A DNA stretch of 64,000 nt from Pedobacter suwonensis (GCF_900111825.1 NZ_FOJM01000005.1:1-64000); one strand, 5' to 3'. Shown: positions 34,411 through 43,724, numbered from the stretch's first letter. The notes: generated by a model not told the origin, from the letters alone. A program made the numbers and translations.

Positions 34411-36876
34411 ATGGATATTCAATTTGTAGGCGAGCACCTGTTACCAGGTAAAATCGGGCAGTTTTTTATTGTACTGGCTTTTAGTGCATCATTACTATCA
34501 ACTATATCGTACTTTTTTGCCAGTCGCGATAAAAACTTAACAGAAAAATCCTGGCGTAACTTAGGCCGGATAGGATATCTGATTAATTTTGCCAGTATTA
34601 TCTGCATCGGTGCCGTGTTATTCTACCTGGTACTTGGTCATTATTTTGAATACTATTATGTTCAATCCCATTCTTCTAAACAACTTCCGGTATACTATAT
34701 CATATCCGCCTTTTGGGAAGGACAGGAAGGTAGTTTTTGGCTTTGGGCTTTCTGGCAATCCTTTTTAGGTACATTATTGATCTGGAAGGCTAAATCATGG
34801 GAAAGCCCTGTGATGACCGTTGTTGCTTTCTCTCAGGTTTTTTTAACCTCTATGCTTTTAGGTGTAGAGATTTTTGGCGAGCGCATCGGAAGTTCTCCAT
34901 TTATCCTGTTAAGAGATGCATTAGATTTAAAAGCACAGGCACCTGTAGTTTTTGCAAATCCTGAAAATTATAAAAACTACCTGAAGTTCATTACCGACGG
35001 AAAAGGGTTAAATCCATTGTTGCAGAATTATTGGATGGTGATTCACCCGCCAACCTTGTTTTTAGGTTTTGCGAGCATGGTTGTTCCTTTTGCTTACGGG
35101 ATTGCAGCCTTGTGGCAAAAAAGATATAAAGAATGGATCAAGCCTGCTATGCCATGGACGCTTTTTGCGGTGATGGTTTTAGGAACAGGTATTATCATGG
35201 GCTCTTTCTGGGCTTATGAGGCGTTAAACTTTGGTGGTTTCTGGGCTTGGGATCCTGTTGAAAACGCTTCATTGATTCCGTGGTTAACCTTAATTGGTGC
35301 AGTACACGTGATGATTGCGTATAAAAATACCGGGCACGCTTATTTCACTGCAATTGCTTTGGTATTCCTAAGTTTTTTATTGGTATTGTATGCGTCTTTT
35401 TTAACCCGAAGCGGAATTTTAGGAGATACTTCAGTTCACTCATTTACCGATATGGGGATGTTTGGCCATTTGGTGTTATACAATGTGGTTTTCGCGGTTT
35501 TAGCTGTTGCTTTGATTATCAAGCGTTGGAAAGAATTGCCGATCACGACCAAGGATGAGGAAACCTATTCGCGCGAATTCTGGATGTTTATTGGTGCTTT
35601 GGTGGTAACCATTGCTTGTATCCAGGTTATTTTTTCTACTTCGGTTCCGGTATTTAACAAGGCCTTTGGTACTAATTTTACCCCGCCTGTTGATGCTGTT
35701 AAATATTATAATCAGTGGCAGGCACCTTTCGCAATGGTAATTACCCTGATTTCGGGTTTTTCTCAGTACTTAAAATACAAGAGAACCGATCCGCGCAAAT
35801 TTTATAGCAGTCTGGTATCTGTAATTGCTTTTTCTATCGTATTAACAGCAGGTTTAGTGTATGTGGCTGAAATTTACACCAATACCATGTACATCCTGAT
35901 TACTTTCAGCTGTTTATTTGCGGTGCTTTCAAATGCTGGCGTATTGTACCAGGCCTTTGGTGGCAAGGCAAAGTTAGCAGGCTCGGCGATTGCGCATATC
36001 GGTTTTGCTTTCCTGATTCTGGGTGCTTTAATTTCTGCTGCTACGAATAAACCTTTATCTATTAATGCCAATAATTTTATTCCGGTAAAGGATTTTGAAA
36101 AAACAGAAAAGCCTGGAGAGAATATCATGTTGTATAAAAATGAGCCTAAAAAAATGGGCAAGTACACGGTAACTTATGTTAGCGATACTACTCAGGCTCC
36201 AAATACTTTTTATACACTTAATTTTAAGGTTGTAGATAAAGACGGTAAGATTAAGGAAGATTTTAATTTGCACCCTCATACTCAGGATAATGAAAAAATG
36301 GGTTTAATTGCTTCTCCTGATACCAAACATTATCTTACCTATGATGTGTACACGCACATTACCAGTGCAGCAGTTAAACAAACTGCTCATGACGATCATG
36401 AAGGACATTCTGATGATGAGAATTATAAAGCACCACGTATTGTTAAGGTTTCGGTAGGTGATACCATTCATACCTCCAGCGGAGTGGTTACGGTTAAAGA
36501 TTTGGATAGAAAACCAACAGCCAAAGATTTAGCACTTGCACAAGGCGATTATGCTGTGGGTTTACCTTTAGAAATTAACGCTGCAGGAAAAATTTATAAC
36601 ACAGAGCCTATTTTCTTAATTAAAGGCAACAATACTTTTGATTTTGCACGTAAGATAGATGAATTAGATCTGAAATTCCGTTTCTCGAATGTATTACCTG
36701 ATGAGAAAAAAGTAGAGCTTCAAATTTTTGAGAAACCACAACAGGCTAAAGACTGGGTAGTTTTCAAAGCCATAGAATTTCCTTTTATCAATTTATACTG
36801 GGCTGGAACCATTGTAATGGTGGTGGGTTTCTTGCTTTCAATTTTCAGAAGGAGAAAAGAGGCCAAAACTGTATAA
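34411..36876 (+). CDS. ccmF: Cytochrome c heme lyase CcmF/CcsA family
   Basis: 821 residues, longer than the ~650 of Proteobacterial CcmF. It has about 14 hydrophobic segments. The WWD motif is FWAYEALNFGGFWAWDPVEN (near 265), with YWMVIHPPTLFLGF (near 208) carrying a heme-ligand His and SFLTRSGILGDTSVHSF (near 330) another. A large extracytoplasmic domain (about 545-790), with His/Asp clusters (HDDHEGHSDDEN), lies before the last helix. It should transfer heme from CcmE to apocytochrome c. Confidence 0.92.
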   Translation: MDIQFVGEHLLPGKIGQFFIVLAFSASLLSTISYFFASRDKNLTEKSWRNLGRIGYLINFASIICIGAVLFYLVLGHYFEYYYVQSHSSKQLPVYYIISAFWEGQEGSFWLWAFWQSFLGTLLIWKAKSWESPVMTVVAFSQVFLTSMLLGVEIFGERIGSSPFILLRDALDLKAQAPVVFANPENYKNYLKFITDGKGLNPLLQNYWMVIHPPTLFLGFASMVVPFAYGIAALWQKRYKEWIKPAMPWTLFAVMVLGTGIIMGSFWAYEALNFGGFWAWDPVENASLIPWLTLIGAVHVMIAYKNTGHAYFTAIALVFLSFLLVLYASFLTRSGILGDTSVHSFTDMGMFGHLVLYNVVFAVLAVALIIKRWKELPITTKDEETYSREFWMFIGALVVTIACIQVIFSTSVPVFNKAFGTNFTPPVDAVKYYNQWQAPFAMVITLISGFSQYLKYKRTDPRKFYSSLVSVIAFSIVLTAGLVYVAEIYTNTMYILITFSCLFAVLSNAGVLYQAFGGKAKLAGSAIAHIGFAFLILGALISAATNKPLSINANNFIPVKDFEKTEKPGENIMLYKNEPKKMGKYTVTYVSDTTQAPNTFYTLNFKVVDKDGKIKEDFNLHPHTQDNEKMGLIASPDTKHYLTYDVYTHITSAAVKQTAHDDHEGHSDDENYKAPRIVKVSVGDTIHTSSGVVTVKDLDRKPTAKDLALAQGDYAVGLPLEINAAGKIYNTEPIFLIKGNNTFDFARKIDELDLKFRFSNVLPDEKKVELQIFEKPQQAKDWVVFKAIEFPFINLYWAGTIVMVVGFLLSIFRRRKEAKTV

Positions 36877-36879
36877 ACC

Positions 36880-37644
36880 ATGAAAATCGTTTTATTGGGG
36901 TCGGGTAATGTTGCCACAAACCTGGCAAAAGCACTTAAAGCAAATGGTGAAGATGTAATACAGGTGTACAGCCCGAATTTAGACCATGCAAGATCATTGG
37001 CTGATTTAATAGGGGCTGTTGGTATAAACGATCTCACGGAACTTGAACAACAGGCTGATTTGTATATCATCTCGGTAAAGGATGATGCGATTGAAAGCGT
37101 TGCAAAATCATTGAAACATGTTACGGGCTTGGTGGTGCATACCTCTGGTACTACCGATATCGATATTTTATCATCACAAGTTCAGCACGCCGGCGTTTTT
37201 TATCCCCTGCAAACTTTCTCAAAAGATAGAGAAGTTTTATTTGAAAACGTTCCGCTTTGTATTGAAGCAAACGGCGAAAAGCAATTCATGATTTTAAAAA
37301 ATCTCGCAGCTAAAATGAGTCGGGAGGTGTATGAGTTAAATGGAGAGAAGCGGAAAGTATTGCACCTTGCGGCGGTTTTTACCTGTAATTTCCCTAATCA
37401 CCTGTACGCCCTCGCCAATAAAATTTTAAGCCGGAATGAGTTGGACTTCGAAATCATCAGGCCACTGATTGCAGAAACAGCCAATAAGGTAATGAGCAAC
37501 CTGCCGGGAGATGTGCAAACCGGGCCAGCAATCAGAGCTGACGAAAGTACATTAAATAAGCATTTGAGCATGTTAACTGATATGCCCGAATTGCAGAACA
37601 TTTATCAAACATTGAGCAATAGCATAAAATTAACGCTGAAATAG
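36880..37644 (+). CDS. Rossmann-like/DUF2520 domain protein
   Basis: 254 residues. N-terminal dinucleotide fold (IVLLGSGNVATNLAKAL, residues 3-19; LYIISVKDDAI) and a C-terminal helical DUF2520 domain (YELNGEKRKVLHLAAVFTCNFPNHLYALA). Related to short-chain reductases of the ProC/F420 type. The start is 3 bp after ccmF. In Bacteroidota this gene commonly precedes kdsC and maf; here ferredoxin and iscX are in between. Confidence 0.88.
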   Translation: MKIVLLGSGNVATNLAKALKANGEDVIQVYSPNLDHARSLADLIGAVGINDLTELEQQADLYIISVKDDAIESVAKSLKHVTGLVVHTSGTTDIDILSSQVQHAGVFYPLQTFSKDREVLFENVPLCIEANGEKQFMILKNLAAKMSREVYELNGEKRKVLHLAAVFTCNFPNHLYALANKILSRNELDFEIIRPLIAETANKVMSNLPGDVQTGPAIRADESTLNKHLSMLTDMPELQNIYQTLSNSIKLTLK

Positions 37645-37666
37645 CATAATTACGGCTTTTGCTTAT

Positions 37667-37674
37667 TACTTTTG
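37667..37674 (+). promoter_or_regulatory. -7 promoter element of the [2Fe-2S] ferredoxin gene
   Basis: TACTTTTG fits TAnnTTTG and ends 10 bp before the ATG at 37685. No well-placed -33 TTTG was seen. Confidence 0.45.
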
Positions 37675-37684
37675 CAAAATAATT

Positions 37685-38017
37685 ATGAGCATTTTTAAAC
37701 TGAAAATAAATTTTGAAGAAGCAGATCACGAATCTATTGAATTACCAATAGCCGCAGGAGAATCTGTTTTAGATGTTTGCCTTGATAATGGGATCGAATT
37801 ACAGCACAACTGCGGAGGCGTTTGCGGTTGCAGTACCTGCCATGTGTATGTAACTAAGGGAATGGATAATATCGAAGAGATTTCTGATAAGGAAGAAGAC
37901 TTTATTGATAGGGCTGTTCGTCCGAAAATTACTTCGCGTTTAGGTTGCCAGTGTGTGGTAATAAACGGCGATATTGAAGTAACCATTCCAGATCAGTCTG
38001 GTTTTATGGGACACTAG
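37685..38017 (+). CDS. fdx: [2Fe-2S] ferredoxin, adrenodoxin type
   Basis: 110 residues. Ligands Cys43-x5-Cys49-x2-Cys52 and Cys88 (HNCGGVCGCSTC and RLGCQC) match the ISC/adrenodoxin-type ferredoxin; two further Cys (47, 90) lie beside them. It supplies electrons for Fe-S cluster assembly in ISC systems, and iscX follows after about 100 bp. The cysteine desulfurase and scaffold genes are not in this window. Confidence 0.92.
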   Translation: MSIFKLKINFEEADHESIELPIAAGESVLDVCLDNGIELQHNCGGVCGCSTCHVYVTKGMDNIEEISDKEEDFIDRAVRPKITSRLGCQCVVINGDIEVTIPDQSGFMGH

Positions 38018-38114
38018 TTTTAGTCCTGAGTCCAAAGTCCTTAGTCGGTAGTCGATTAGCCAATTTAAATAGTTAACCGATTAACCAATTTCAACAATTA
38101 ACCAACAAAACAAG
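38018..38114. repeat. Short-word spacer
   Basis: Made of AGTCCTGAGTCCAAAGTCC and GTCGGTAGTCG, followed by AGTTAACCGATTAACCAATT and AATTAACCAAC. No gene. Confidence 0.45.
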
Positions 38115-38357
38115 ATGAATAACGATAAATTTGCTTTACCTTTTTACTGGAATGATTATGAAGACATTGCCATGTCTTTATATGAGAAATTCGGTGATGA
38201 TTTTACAGAAGCCAGGATCTACCGCGTTCGCTTTACCGAACTTTTAGAATGGGTTTTATCTTTGCCTAATTTTAAAGGAACCCGTGAAGAAAGCAACGAA
38301 GGCCATTTGGAGCAAATTCAATCTGCCTGGGTTTACGAATGGAGAGATAACCAGTAA
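38115..38357 (+). CDS. iscX: Fe-S assembly protein IscX
   Basis: 80 residues. The family pattern is present: FYWNDYEDIAMSLYEKFG, VRFTELLEWVLSLPNF, and the C-terminal EESNEGHLEQIQSAWVYEW. IscX binds IscS and iron and tunes cluster formation. It stands behind the [2Fe-2S] ferredoxin, the usual ISC partner, although the rest of isc is elsewhere. Confidence 0.93.
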   Translation: MNNDKFALPFYWNDYEDIAMSLYEKFGDDFTEARIYRVRFTELLEWVLSLPNFKGTREESNEGHLEQIQSAWVYEWRDNQ

Positions 38358-38434
38358 CTTAGTTTGGAGTAAAGAGTTTGGAGTCTAGAGCGCCATTCTA
38401 CTCTTAACTCCAAGCCCCAAACTCCCAGTTAAAT
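38358..38434. repeat. Short-word spacer hairpin
   Basis: AGTTTGGAGT and GAGTTTGGAGTC on the left, AACTCCAAGCC and CCAAACTCCCAGTT on the right. The arms are complementary over most of their length, giving a hairpin between iscX and kdsC. Confidence 0.55.
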
Positions 38435-38962
38435 ATGTTTCTTCAGAAATTAAAAGAAATCACCACTTTCATTTTTGACGTCGATGGAGTGCTTACAGAT
38501 GGATCAGTTCAGGTTACTGATAGCGGTCAATCTTTACGCACTTTTAACATTAAAGATGGTTATGCCCTGCAGCTGGCCGTTAAAAAGGGCTATAATGTTT
38601 GCATTATATCTGGTGGCGATGGTATCGCCATGGGAAAGCGTTTCTTAAATCTGGGTATCACCGATGTTTTCCTGGGGACGGGAGATAAGGTTGCCGTTTT
38701 TAATCAGTATCTTCAGGATAAGAACATCACTTCAGGGGAAGTGCTTTACATGGGCGACGATATTCCTGATTTAAAAGTGATGAAACTGGTAGGCCTTCCA
38801 ACATGCCCGGCTGATGCCGTGGAAGAAATAAAAGCAATATCCACATTCATTTCTCCTTACAAAGGCGGCAAAACTGCTGTGCGTGATATAATCGAAAAGG
38901 TAATGAAAGTTCAGGGCAGATGGCACGACGAAAATCCAAATGCTGCCGATTCAGGAAAATAG
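38435..38962 (+). CDS. kdsC: 3-deoxy-D-manno-octulosonate 8-phosphate phosphatase (KdsC, HAD family)
   Basis: 175 residues. HAD motifs: FIFDVDGVLTDG with Asp15 and Asp17, IISGG (motif II), and MGDDIPDLKVM (motif IV) with no cap domain, as in KdsC tetramers. It makes Kdo for lipopolysaccharide inner core. It follows the DUF2520 gene cluster as in other Bacteroidota. Confidence 0.9.
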   Translation: MFLQKLKEITTFIFDVDGVLTDGSVQVTDSGQSLRTFNIKDGYALQLAVKKGYNVCIISGGDGIAMGKRFLNLGITDVFLGTGDKVAVFNQYLQDKNITSGEVLYMGDDIPDLKVMKLVGLPTCPADAVEEIKAISTFISPYKGGKTAVRDIIEKVMKVQGRWHDENPNAADSGK

Positions 38963-39074
38963 AATGATTAACCATTGTTGACTTCAATTTGATCGTTACA
39001 AAGGTAGAATGACGCTACCATTATAAATCTCTACATCCAAAATTTGCAATACATCACATTATAAACGAAATTTG

Positions 39075-39108
39075 TTTAATCAATTTAATCAATCGATTGA
39101 TTAAATTG
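39075..39108. promoter_or_regulatory. 28-bp perfect palindrome with TTTAATCAA half-sites
   Basis: 39081-39108 is a perfect palindrome with no loop (centre ATCAATCGATTGAT). It can be read as half-sites TTTAATCAA at 39075 and 39084 and the inverted TTGATTAAA at 39097. It lies 26 bp before the universal stress protein gene, a good place for an operator. The regulator is unknown. Confidence 0.7.
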
Positions 39109-39134
39109 TGTTTTAAAAACGTAATTTTTATGAT

Positions 39135-39965
39135 ATGAGTAAGTACCTTGTACCTGTCGATTTTTCCAAAACAGCCGATCATGCTGCGAAATATGCGGCC
39201 AGATTAAGTTTCGCAATGGCGAACGCTAAAATTATACTGCTTAATGCTTATTATGTTTCGACATACGAAAGCATCCTGCCGACCCCGGATTTAATTGTCA
39301 CCACAGACGAAAATATTGCTGATGAAACGGCACGCAGGCTTGAAGCGCTTGAAAAACTGAAGTTAAAAATGTTGGAGATTAATCCAGATGCGGAAATTGA
39401 GGTTTCTTTAACTAGGGAAACCATATTGAGATCAATCATCAATCGGGTTAATAAGGAAGAAATAGATTTGATTATTATTGGCAGCAATGGAAAAAAAGCC
39501 AAAGATGAGAGTGATATAGGTTCTAATGCCATTAAAATCTCCAAATCCAGCCCGGTGCCGGTTTTGGTCGTACCGCCTAAAGCCGATTATCATTCTATCC
39601 GTAAAGCTGTTTTAGCCTGCGATTTTAAAAAAGTTAAAGAAGTAATGCCTGTACAGTCGTTAAAAAATATCTTAAGCAAACACGCCCTAAAACTTCTGGT
39701 ACTCAATATCAACTCTGGTCAAGCTATTGACTTGCAGGAAGAACATATTTTACATGAAATGTTAAAAGATTTTTCACCTGATTACCATTACGCCGATCAT
39801 CAGGATACCATTAAAGGAATTGTAAAATTTGCAAAAAGCGAAGAAGCGCAGTTGATCATTGCACTTCCAAAGAAATATAGTTTTTTTGAAAGCCTGTTGC
39901 ACGAAAGTGTATCACAGAAGTTAACTATTAAGTCGCACGTACCCGTGTTATTGTTAAAAGATTAG
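39135..39965 (+). CDS. Tandem universal stress protein
   Basis: 276 residues with two UspA-like domains. The first ends in the ATP-binding pattern GSNGKKAKDESDIGSNAIKISKSSPVPVLVVPP (about 116-148); the second (about 152-276) ends LTIKSHVPVLLLKD and lacks the full glycine loop, so it may not bind nucleotide. Such proteins respond to low oxygen or starvation. A perfect 28-bp palindrome lies just upstream. Confidence 0.88.
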   Translation: MSKYLVPVDFSKTADHAAKYAARLSFAMANAKIILLNAYYVSTYESILPTPDLIVTTDENIADETARRLEALEKLKLKMLEINPDAEIEVSLTRETILRSIINRVNKEEIDLIIIGSNGKKAKDESDIGSNAIKISKSSPVPVLVVPPKADYHSIRKAVLACDFKKVKEVMPVQSLKNILSKHALKLLVLNINSGQAIDLQEEHILHEMLKDFSPDYHYADHQDTIKGIVKFAKSEEAQLIIALPKKYSFFESLLHESVSQKLTIKSHVPVLLLKD

Positions 39966-40065
39966 CCTTTTTTTGCAACAGCTAAGTTACATGTTGTCGT
40001 TAAACTTTCATTTTCTTTTCCACTCCAATAAACTCAATTTGAACCAAAAATAACAAAAGAACAAA

Positions 40066-40455
40066 ATGAAAAAATTAATGATGATTTGCGGACTAATGCT
40101 AGGTATAGCGGGTTTCGCTAATGCACAACAAGGTGGTGGACCAGGTAGAATGATGATGAAACCTGAAGAAAGGGTAAAACTGATGGATGAAAAGTTAAAG
40201 TTATCTGATGATCAGAAAACGAAACTCACCGCTGTTTTTACCGAGCAGGCCGAAACCATGAAAAAAATGCGCGAAGAAATGCAGGGTGGTGGCGATCGGG
40301 ATGCAATGAGAGAGAAAATGCAAAAAATGCGTGCTGATAATGATGCAAAAGTAAATGCAGTATTAACTGATGATCAGAAAAAGACTTACGAAGCCTGGCA
40401 AAAAGAACAACGTGCTGAAATGGAAAAACGTAGGCAAGGTGGTGGAAATAACTAA
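40066..40455 (+). CDS. Periplasmic Spy/CpxP-like (DUF4890-type) protein
   Basis: 129 residues. Signal peptide 1-20 (ending FANAQ), then Met/Lys/Glu-rich helices with two LSDDQKTKL/LTDDQKKTYEAW motifs typical of this family (comparable to LTxxQ of Spy). Gly-Gly-rich flanks. Probably a small periplasmic chaperone. It ends with a strong stem-loop at 40471. Confidence 0.85.
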   Translation: MKKLMMICGLMLGIAGFANAQQGGGPGRMMMKPEERVKLMDEKLKLSDDQKTKLTAVFTEQAETMKKMREEMQGGGDRDAMREKMQKMRADNDAKVNAVLTDDQKKTYEAWQKEQRAEMEKRRQGGGNN

Positions 40456-40470
40456 TCCTGGTAAAATATC

Positions 40471-40508
40471 AAATAAGAAAAGCGGCTTTATGTCGCTTTT
40501 CTTATTTT
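40471..40508 (+). terminator. Intrinsic terminator
   Basis: AAATAAGAAAAGCG (40471-40484) pairs with CGCTTTTCTTATTT (40494-40507). Both arms carry A/T tails, so it can work on either strand. Confidence 0.85.
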
Positions 40509-40524
40509 AGCAGAAAAATAAAAT

Positions 40525-41091
40525 ATGCCAGTTCAGTTTCCGCCAATCATTTTAGCCTCTAAATCGCCCCGCAGGCAAGAACTTTTAACACTTATGGGCT
40601 TAAATTTTAAAGTTGAACTGAAAGATGTGGACGAAAGCTATCCTGGTGATTTAAGCCCGGCAGAGATTGCGGTTTATATTGCTGAAAAAAAAGCAAAAGC
40701 CTTTACAGCTGATGGCGAAATTGTGATCACTGCTGATACCATTGTGGCCTTAAACGGTGAAATTTTGGGTAAACCAGCGGATAGGAAACATGCACAGGAA
40801 ATGTTAACTAAGCTATCGGGCAGTAAACACGAGGTTTTTACCGGGGTAACGCTTGCCAGGGAAGGCCAGATCCATTCATTTTATGATCGTACCATAGTTT
40901 ACTGCAGGGCCGTTACAGCCGCAGAAATTGATTTCTATATCGATCATTATAAACCTTTTGATAAGGCGGGTAGCTATGGCGTACAAGATTGGTGGGGTAT
41001 TGTCGTAGTGGAACGCATAGAAGGCTCGTATACAAATGTAATGGGCTTGCCAACAGAAAAGCTTTATAATGAACTCCTGAAGTTTATTTAA
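40525..41091 (+). CDS. maf: Maf-family nucleoside triphosphate pyrophosphatase
   Basis: 188 residues. Motifs ASKSPRRQELLTLMG, ITADTIVALNGEILGKP, LSGSKHEVFTGVTL and AGSYGVQDWWG. Maf enzymes hydrolyse non-canonical or modified NTPs to monophosphates. Belongs with the nearby DUF2520 and kdsC genes in many Bacteroidota. Confidence 0.93.
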   Translation: MPVQFPPIILASKSPRRQELLTLMGLNFKVELKDVDESYPGDLSPAEIAVYIAEKKAKAFTADGEIVITADTIVALNGEILGKPADRKHAQEMLTKLSGSKHEVFTGVTLAREGQIHSFYDRTIVYCRAVTAAEIDFYIDHYKPFDKAGSYGVQDWWGIVVVERIEGSYTNVMGLPTEKLYNELLKFI

Positions 41092-41350
41092 AAAGCCTTT
41101 GTGAAATTTTCTTGAGATTTCATCATATAAGAAAACTACAGCATGAAAACTATAGATTTGATAAAATGATACGTTCATCAATATATAATTGTAAATAAAG
41201 TTAAAGGTCGATTCAGAAGTTTTGGAACGAGTTGTCGAAGTATCTCAATTGAATTGAATGTATCATATCAAAGTACTTTCTCCATCTTGTTCTGCTCACT
41301 ATAGACTAAGTTTAACGCGATATTATAGGCGGAATTATGACTTTTGATAT

Positions 41351-42265
41351 TTACATCATGCTGGCAAGAATCCCCATTTTTAAATCATAGGAAGAGAGCA
41401 TTAGCCGGTTTATTTTAGCTCTTCCCAATACATAATTCGTAATTAAGGCCGCTATAACGATCATATCAACCCTTAATGGAATGATACCTGGCATTTCTAC
41501 GCGCTGCTGGTGTGTAGAGTTGATCAGCTTTAATGAAATATCAATATAATCATCATAGTTAAACAGGTACGTTTTTAACTGCTCAACGGCGATATTTTGG
41601 TGATGCTTTCCGGAAACCAATTCGGCAAATGTTTCGAATGCACCTGCTGAGCCAATTAACATTTGTGGTTTATATTTTTCGCAGATTGCGAAAAGATCTG
41701 TCAGTTGTTGCTGGATGTGAAAAAGGATGTGCTGTTTATCTGTATCGGAAAGAGGATCAGAATTAAAGAATTTTTGCATTAACCTTGCTGCACCGATGTT
41801 ATAACTTTTCTTCCAGATTAATTTTTCGCTGTCGCACAGAATAAACTCCACACTGCCGCCACCAATATCCATAATTAATGATGGCTGCTGTATAGCACCG
41901 CTCAGTTTTACGCCTTGATAAATCAGTTCAGCCTCCTCATCACCGCTAATTATTTCGATCTTTATTCCGGCCTGTTCTTTTACGGCATTAACAAAATCTT
42001 TCCCGTTTTCAGCGCTCCTGACGGCTGATGTTGCCGTTGCCCTCACCAAATCAACCTGATAGTTAACAATGGTTTTGCTGAAATCTTTAAGGCAATCAAT
42101 TCCCCTTTTAAACGCTGCCGGAATGATCGTGTTATCGTTGATTCTCCCTTCTCCTAATTTGACAGGTACATTGGTTTTATATAAAATTTCTGGCTGCTCT
42201 TCTGCCGTTTCAGCAATGAGTAGGTGGAAGGTATTGGTTCCAAGATCGATAACGGCAACACGCAT
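41351..42265 (-). CDS. Ppx/GppA phosphatase family protein
   Basis: 304 residues, one ASKHA-fold phosphatase module without the C-terminal HD domain. VIDLGTNTFHLLIAE (4-18) and IMDIGGGSVEFILCD are the two nucleotide/phosphate loops. Family members hydrolyse polyphosphate or guanosine pentaphosphate; the short form is common in Bacteroidota. Confidence 0.92.
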   Translation of the reverse strand: MRVAVIDLGTNTFHLLIAETAEEQPEILYKTNVPVKLGEGRINDNTIIPAAFKRGIDCLKDFSKTIVNYQVDLVRATATSAVRSAENGKDFVNAVKEQAGIKIEIISGDEEAELIYQGVKLSGAIQQPSLIMDIGGGSVEFILCDSEKLIWKKSYNIGAARLMQKFFNSDPLSDTDKQHILFHIQQQLTDLFAICEKYKPQMLIGSAGAFETFAELVSGKHHQNIAVEQLKTYLFNYDDYIDISLKLINSTHQQRVEMPGIIPLRVDMIVIAALITNYVLGRAKINRLMLSSYDLKMGILASMM

Positions 42266-42511
42266 ATTTTTTGTTTTATTTTTTAGAAAGCAGTTACAGT
42301 AATGCTTCGGTTTTGATAGTCCTGCTATCCGTTAAATTTCGTTAATGTTCGTGCTAAATTAAGGTTTAGTAAAGCGAAATACCACTACTATCAGGTTTAT
42401 TTTATGCGGGTTTGTGGGTTTTAGGCAAAAATAGCCGGGTACCTTCTAAAATGCTGCTTTATTCATATGATCGAAGGAGCCAAATAGTAACATCTAACGC
42501 CACAAACAGGC

Positions 42512-43225
42512 CTATTTCACTAAGTCTTGCAATTGTTTTGCATTATGCAATGCCCCAAAACCCCAGGTATTGTTAAAATAAACAAATACTTCATTACCAT
42601 CATTAATCTGATTTTTGAATTCCTTAATTGTGTTCAGATCATATTCAGATTTGTACAATACAGGTTTTCCGTGAAAACGGTAATAAATAGTGTCTGTATT
42701 CTGGATTGTCTCGTCTGGCAGGGCAGAAGGATAACTCTGTCCGCTAAAGGTAATGTTGTTTTTTGCTAATTTTTGATAAATTTCTTCATCAAACCAACTG
42801 ATGTGACGAAATTCTACCACATTTTTAAAATCGGTTTTTAAATTTTCAATTAATAAATTTAACCGTTCTACATTGTACTCAAACTTTGGTGGAAACTGAA
42901 AGAGTACACAGCCCAATTTTTGCTTTAGTCCGGCTTGAATCGTCTCGTAAAAATCAATTAAGAGTTGTTGGCATTCATGAAGCTGTTTGTAATGTGTAAT
43001 TAATCTCGGGACCTTAATCGTAAATAAAAAATCATCCGGACTTTCCTCGTACCACTTACTGAACGATTTTTGAGTGGGCATTTTGTAAAAAGTGGAATTA
43101 ATTTCTATGGTGTTAAAATGCGAACAATAGTATTTAAACCAATTTTTTTGTGCCAGGCCTTTTGGATAAAAAACCTCTTTCCATTCACGGTAATAAAAAC
43201 CTGAACAACCAATTCTCCATTTCAT
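42512..43225 (-). CDS. DUF72 family TIM-barrel protein
   Basis: 237 residues. DUF72 pattern: WRIGCSGFYYREWKEVFYPKGL, FNTIEINSTFYKMP, FLFTIKVPRLITH, FQFPPKFEYN and VYFNNTWGFGALHNAKQL. Function of the family is not established. Separate single gene. Confidence 0.92.
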   Translation of the reverse strand: MKWRIGCSGFYYREWKEVFYPKGLAQKNWFKYYCSHFNTIEINSTFYKMPTQKSFSKWYEESPDDFLFTIKVPRLITHYKQLHECQQLLIDFYETIQAGLKQKLGCVLFQFPPKFEYNVERLNLLIENLKTDFKNVVEFRHISWFDEEIYQKLAKNNITFSGQSYPSALPDETIQNTDTIYYRFHGKPVLYKSEYDLNTIKEFKNQINDGNEVFVYFNNTWGFGALHNAKQLQDLVK

Positions 43226-43255
43226 ATGTAGAAAACAGGCTTTAGAAAGAAAGGT

Positions 43256-43564
43256 TTATAAGCCGTTAGATATAGCCATAAAAAGGGCAGAACTGATACC
43301 AATATAAGCAGATAGTTTTAAATAAATGTTGTTTTTTTTACCTGTAAAACCTAAAGTAAGATTGATAAGGAAGTAAAATACAGATACTGTAAATAGTCCT
43401 GCAGTAGGATTGTGCTGACCTTTCTGATACGTAAATTTTTCTGATGGTGCATCAAGAAAAACCATACCGGCTAAGGGTAAAAGCCATCCAACAACAAAAA
43501 TTATAAATAGTGTCCAGGCAATGGGATGCTTTTTAAAGGCTTTGCAAAATTCTTCCATATTCAT
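43256..43564 (-). CDS. Small membrane protein of unknown function
   Basis: 102 residues with three hydrophobic segments (IAWTLFIIFVVGWLLPLAGM, AGLFTVSVFYFLINLTLGF, LSAYIGISSALFMAI). Not recognised. Lies 30 bp upstream of the DUF72 gene on the same strand. Confidence 0.65.
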   Translation of the reverse strand: MNMEEFCKAFKKHPIAWTLFIIFVVGWLLPLAGMVFLDAPSEKFTYQKGQHNPTAGLFTVSVFYFLINLTLGFTGKKNNIYLKLSAYIGISSALFMAISNGL

Positions 43565-43724
43565 TAATACCCTCTTGCCGTTTTAGTAACCTTAATCGTA
43601 ATCAATTTAAATAATTGGAAGACAGCAACAAGATACCAAAATCATAAAACTCTTGATTTTTTACAGCTTTTTGGTTTAAAAATTGCTTTGATCGGGGATC
43701 AGATTTATGAAAACAATTTATACT

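Noticed and set aside
39081-39108. Rho-independent terminator of kdsC
   Set aside because: It has no loop or T-run, is A/T-rich, and lies about 120 bp beyond the kdsC stop, next to the following gene. An operator is more likely.
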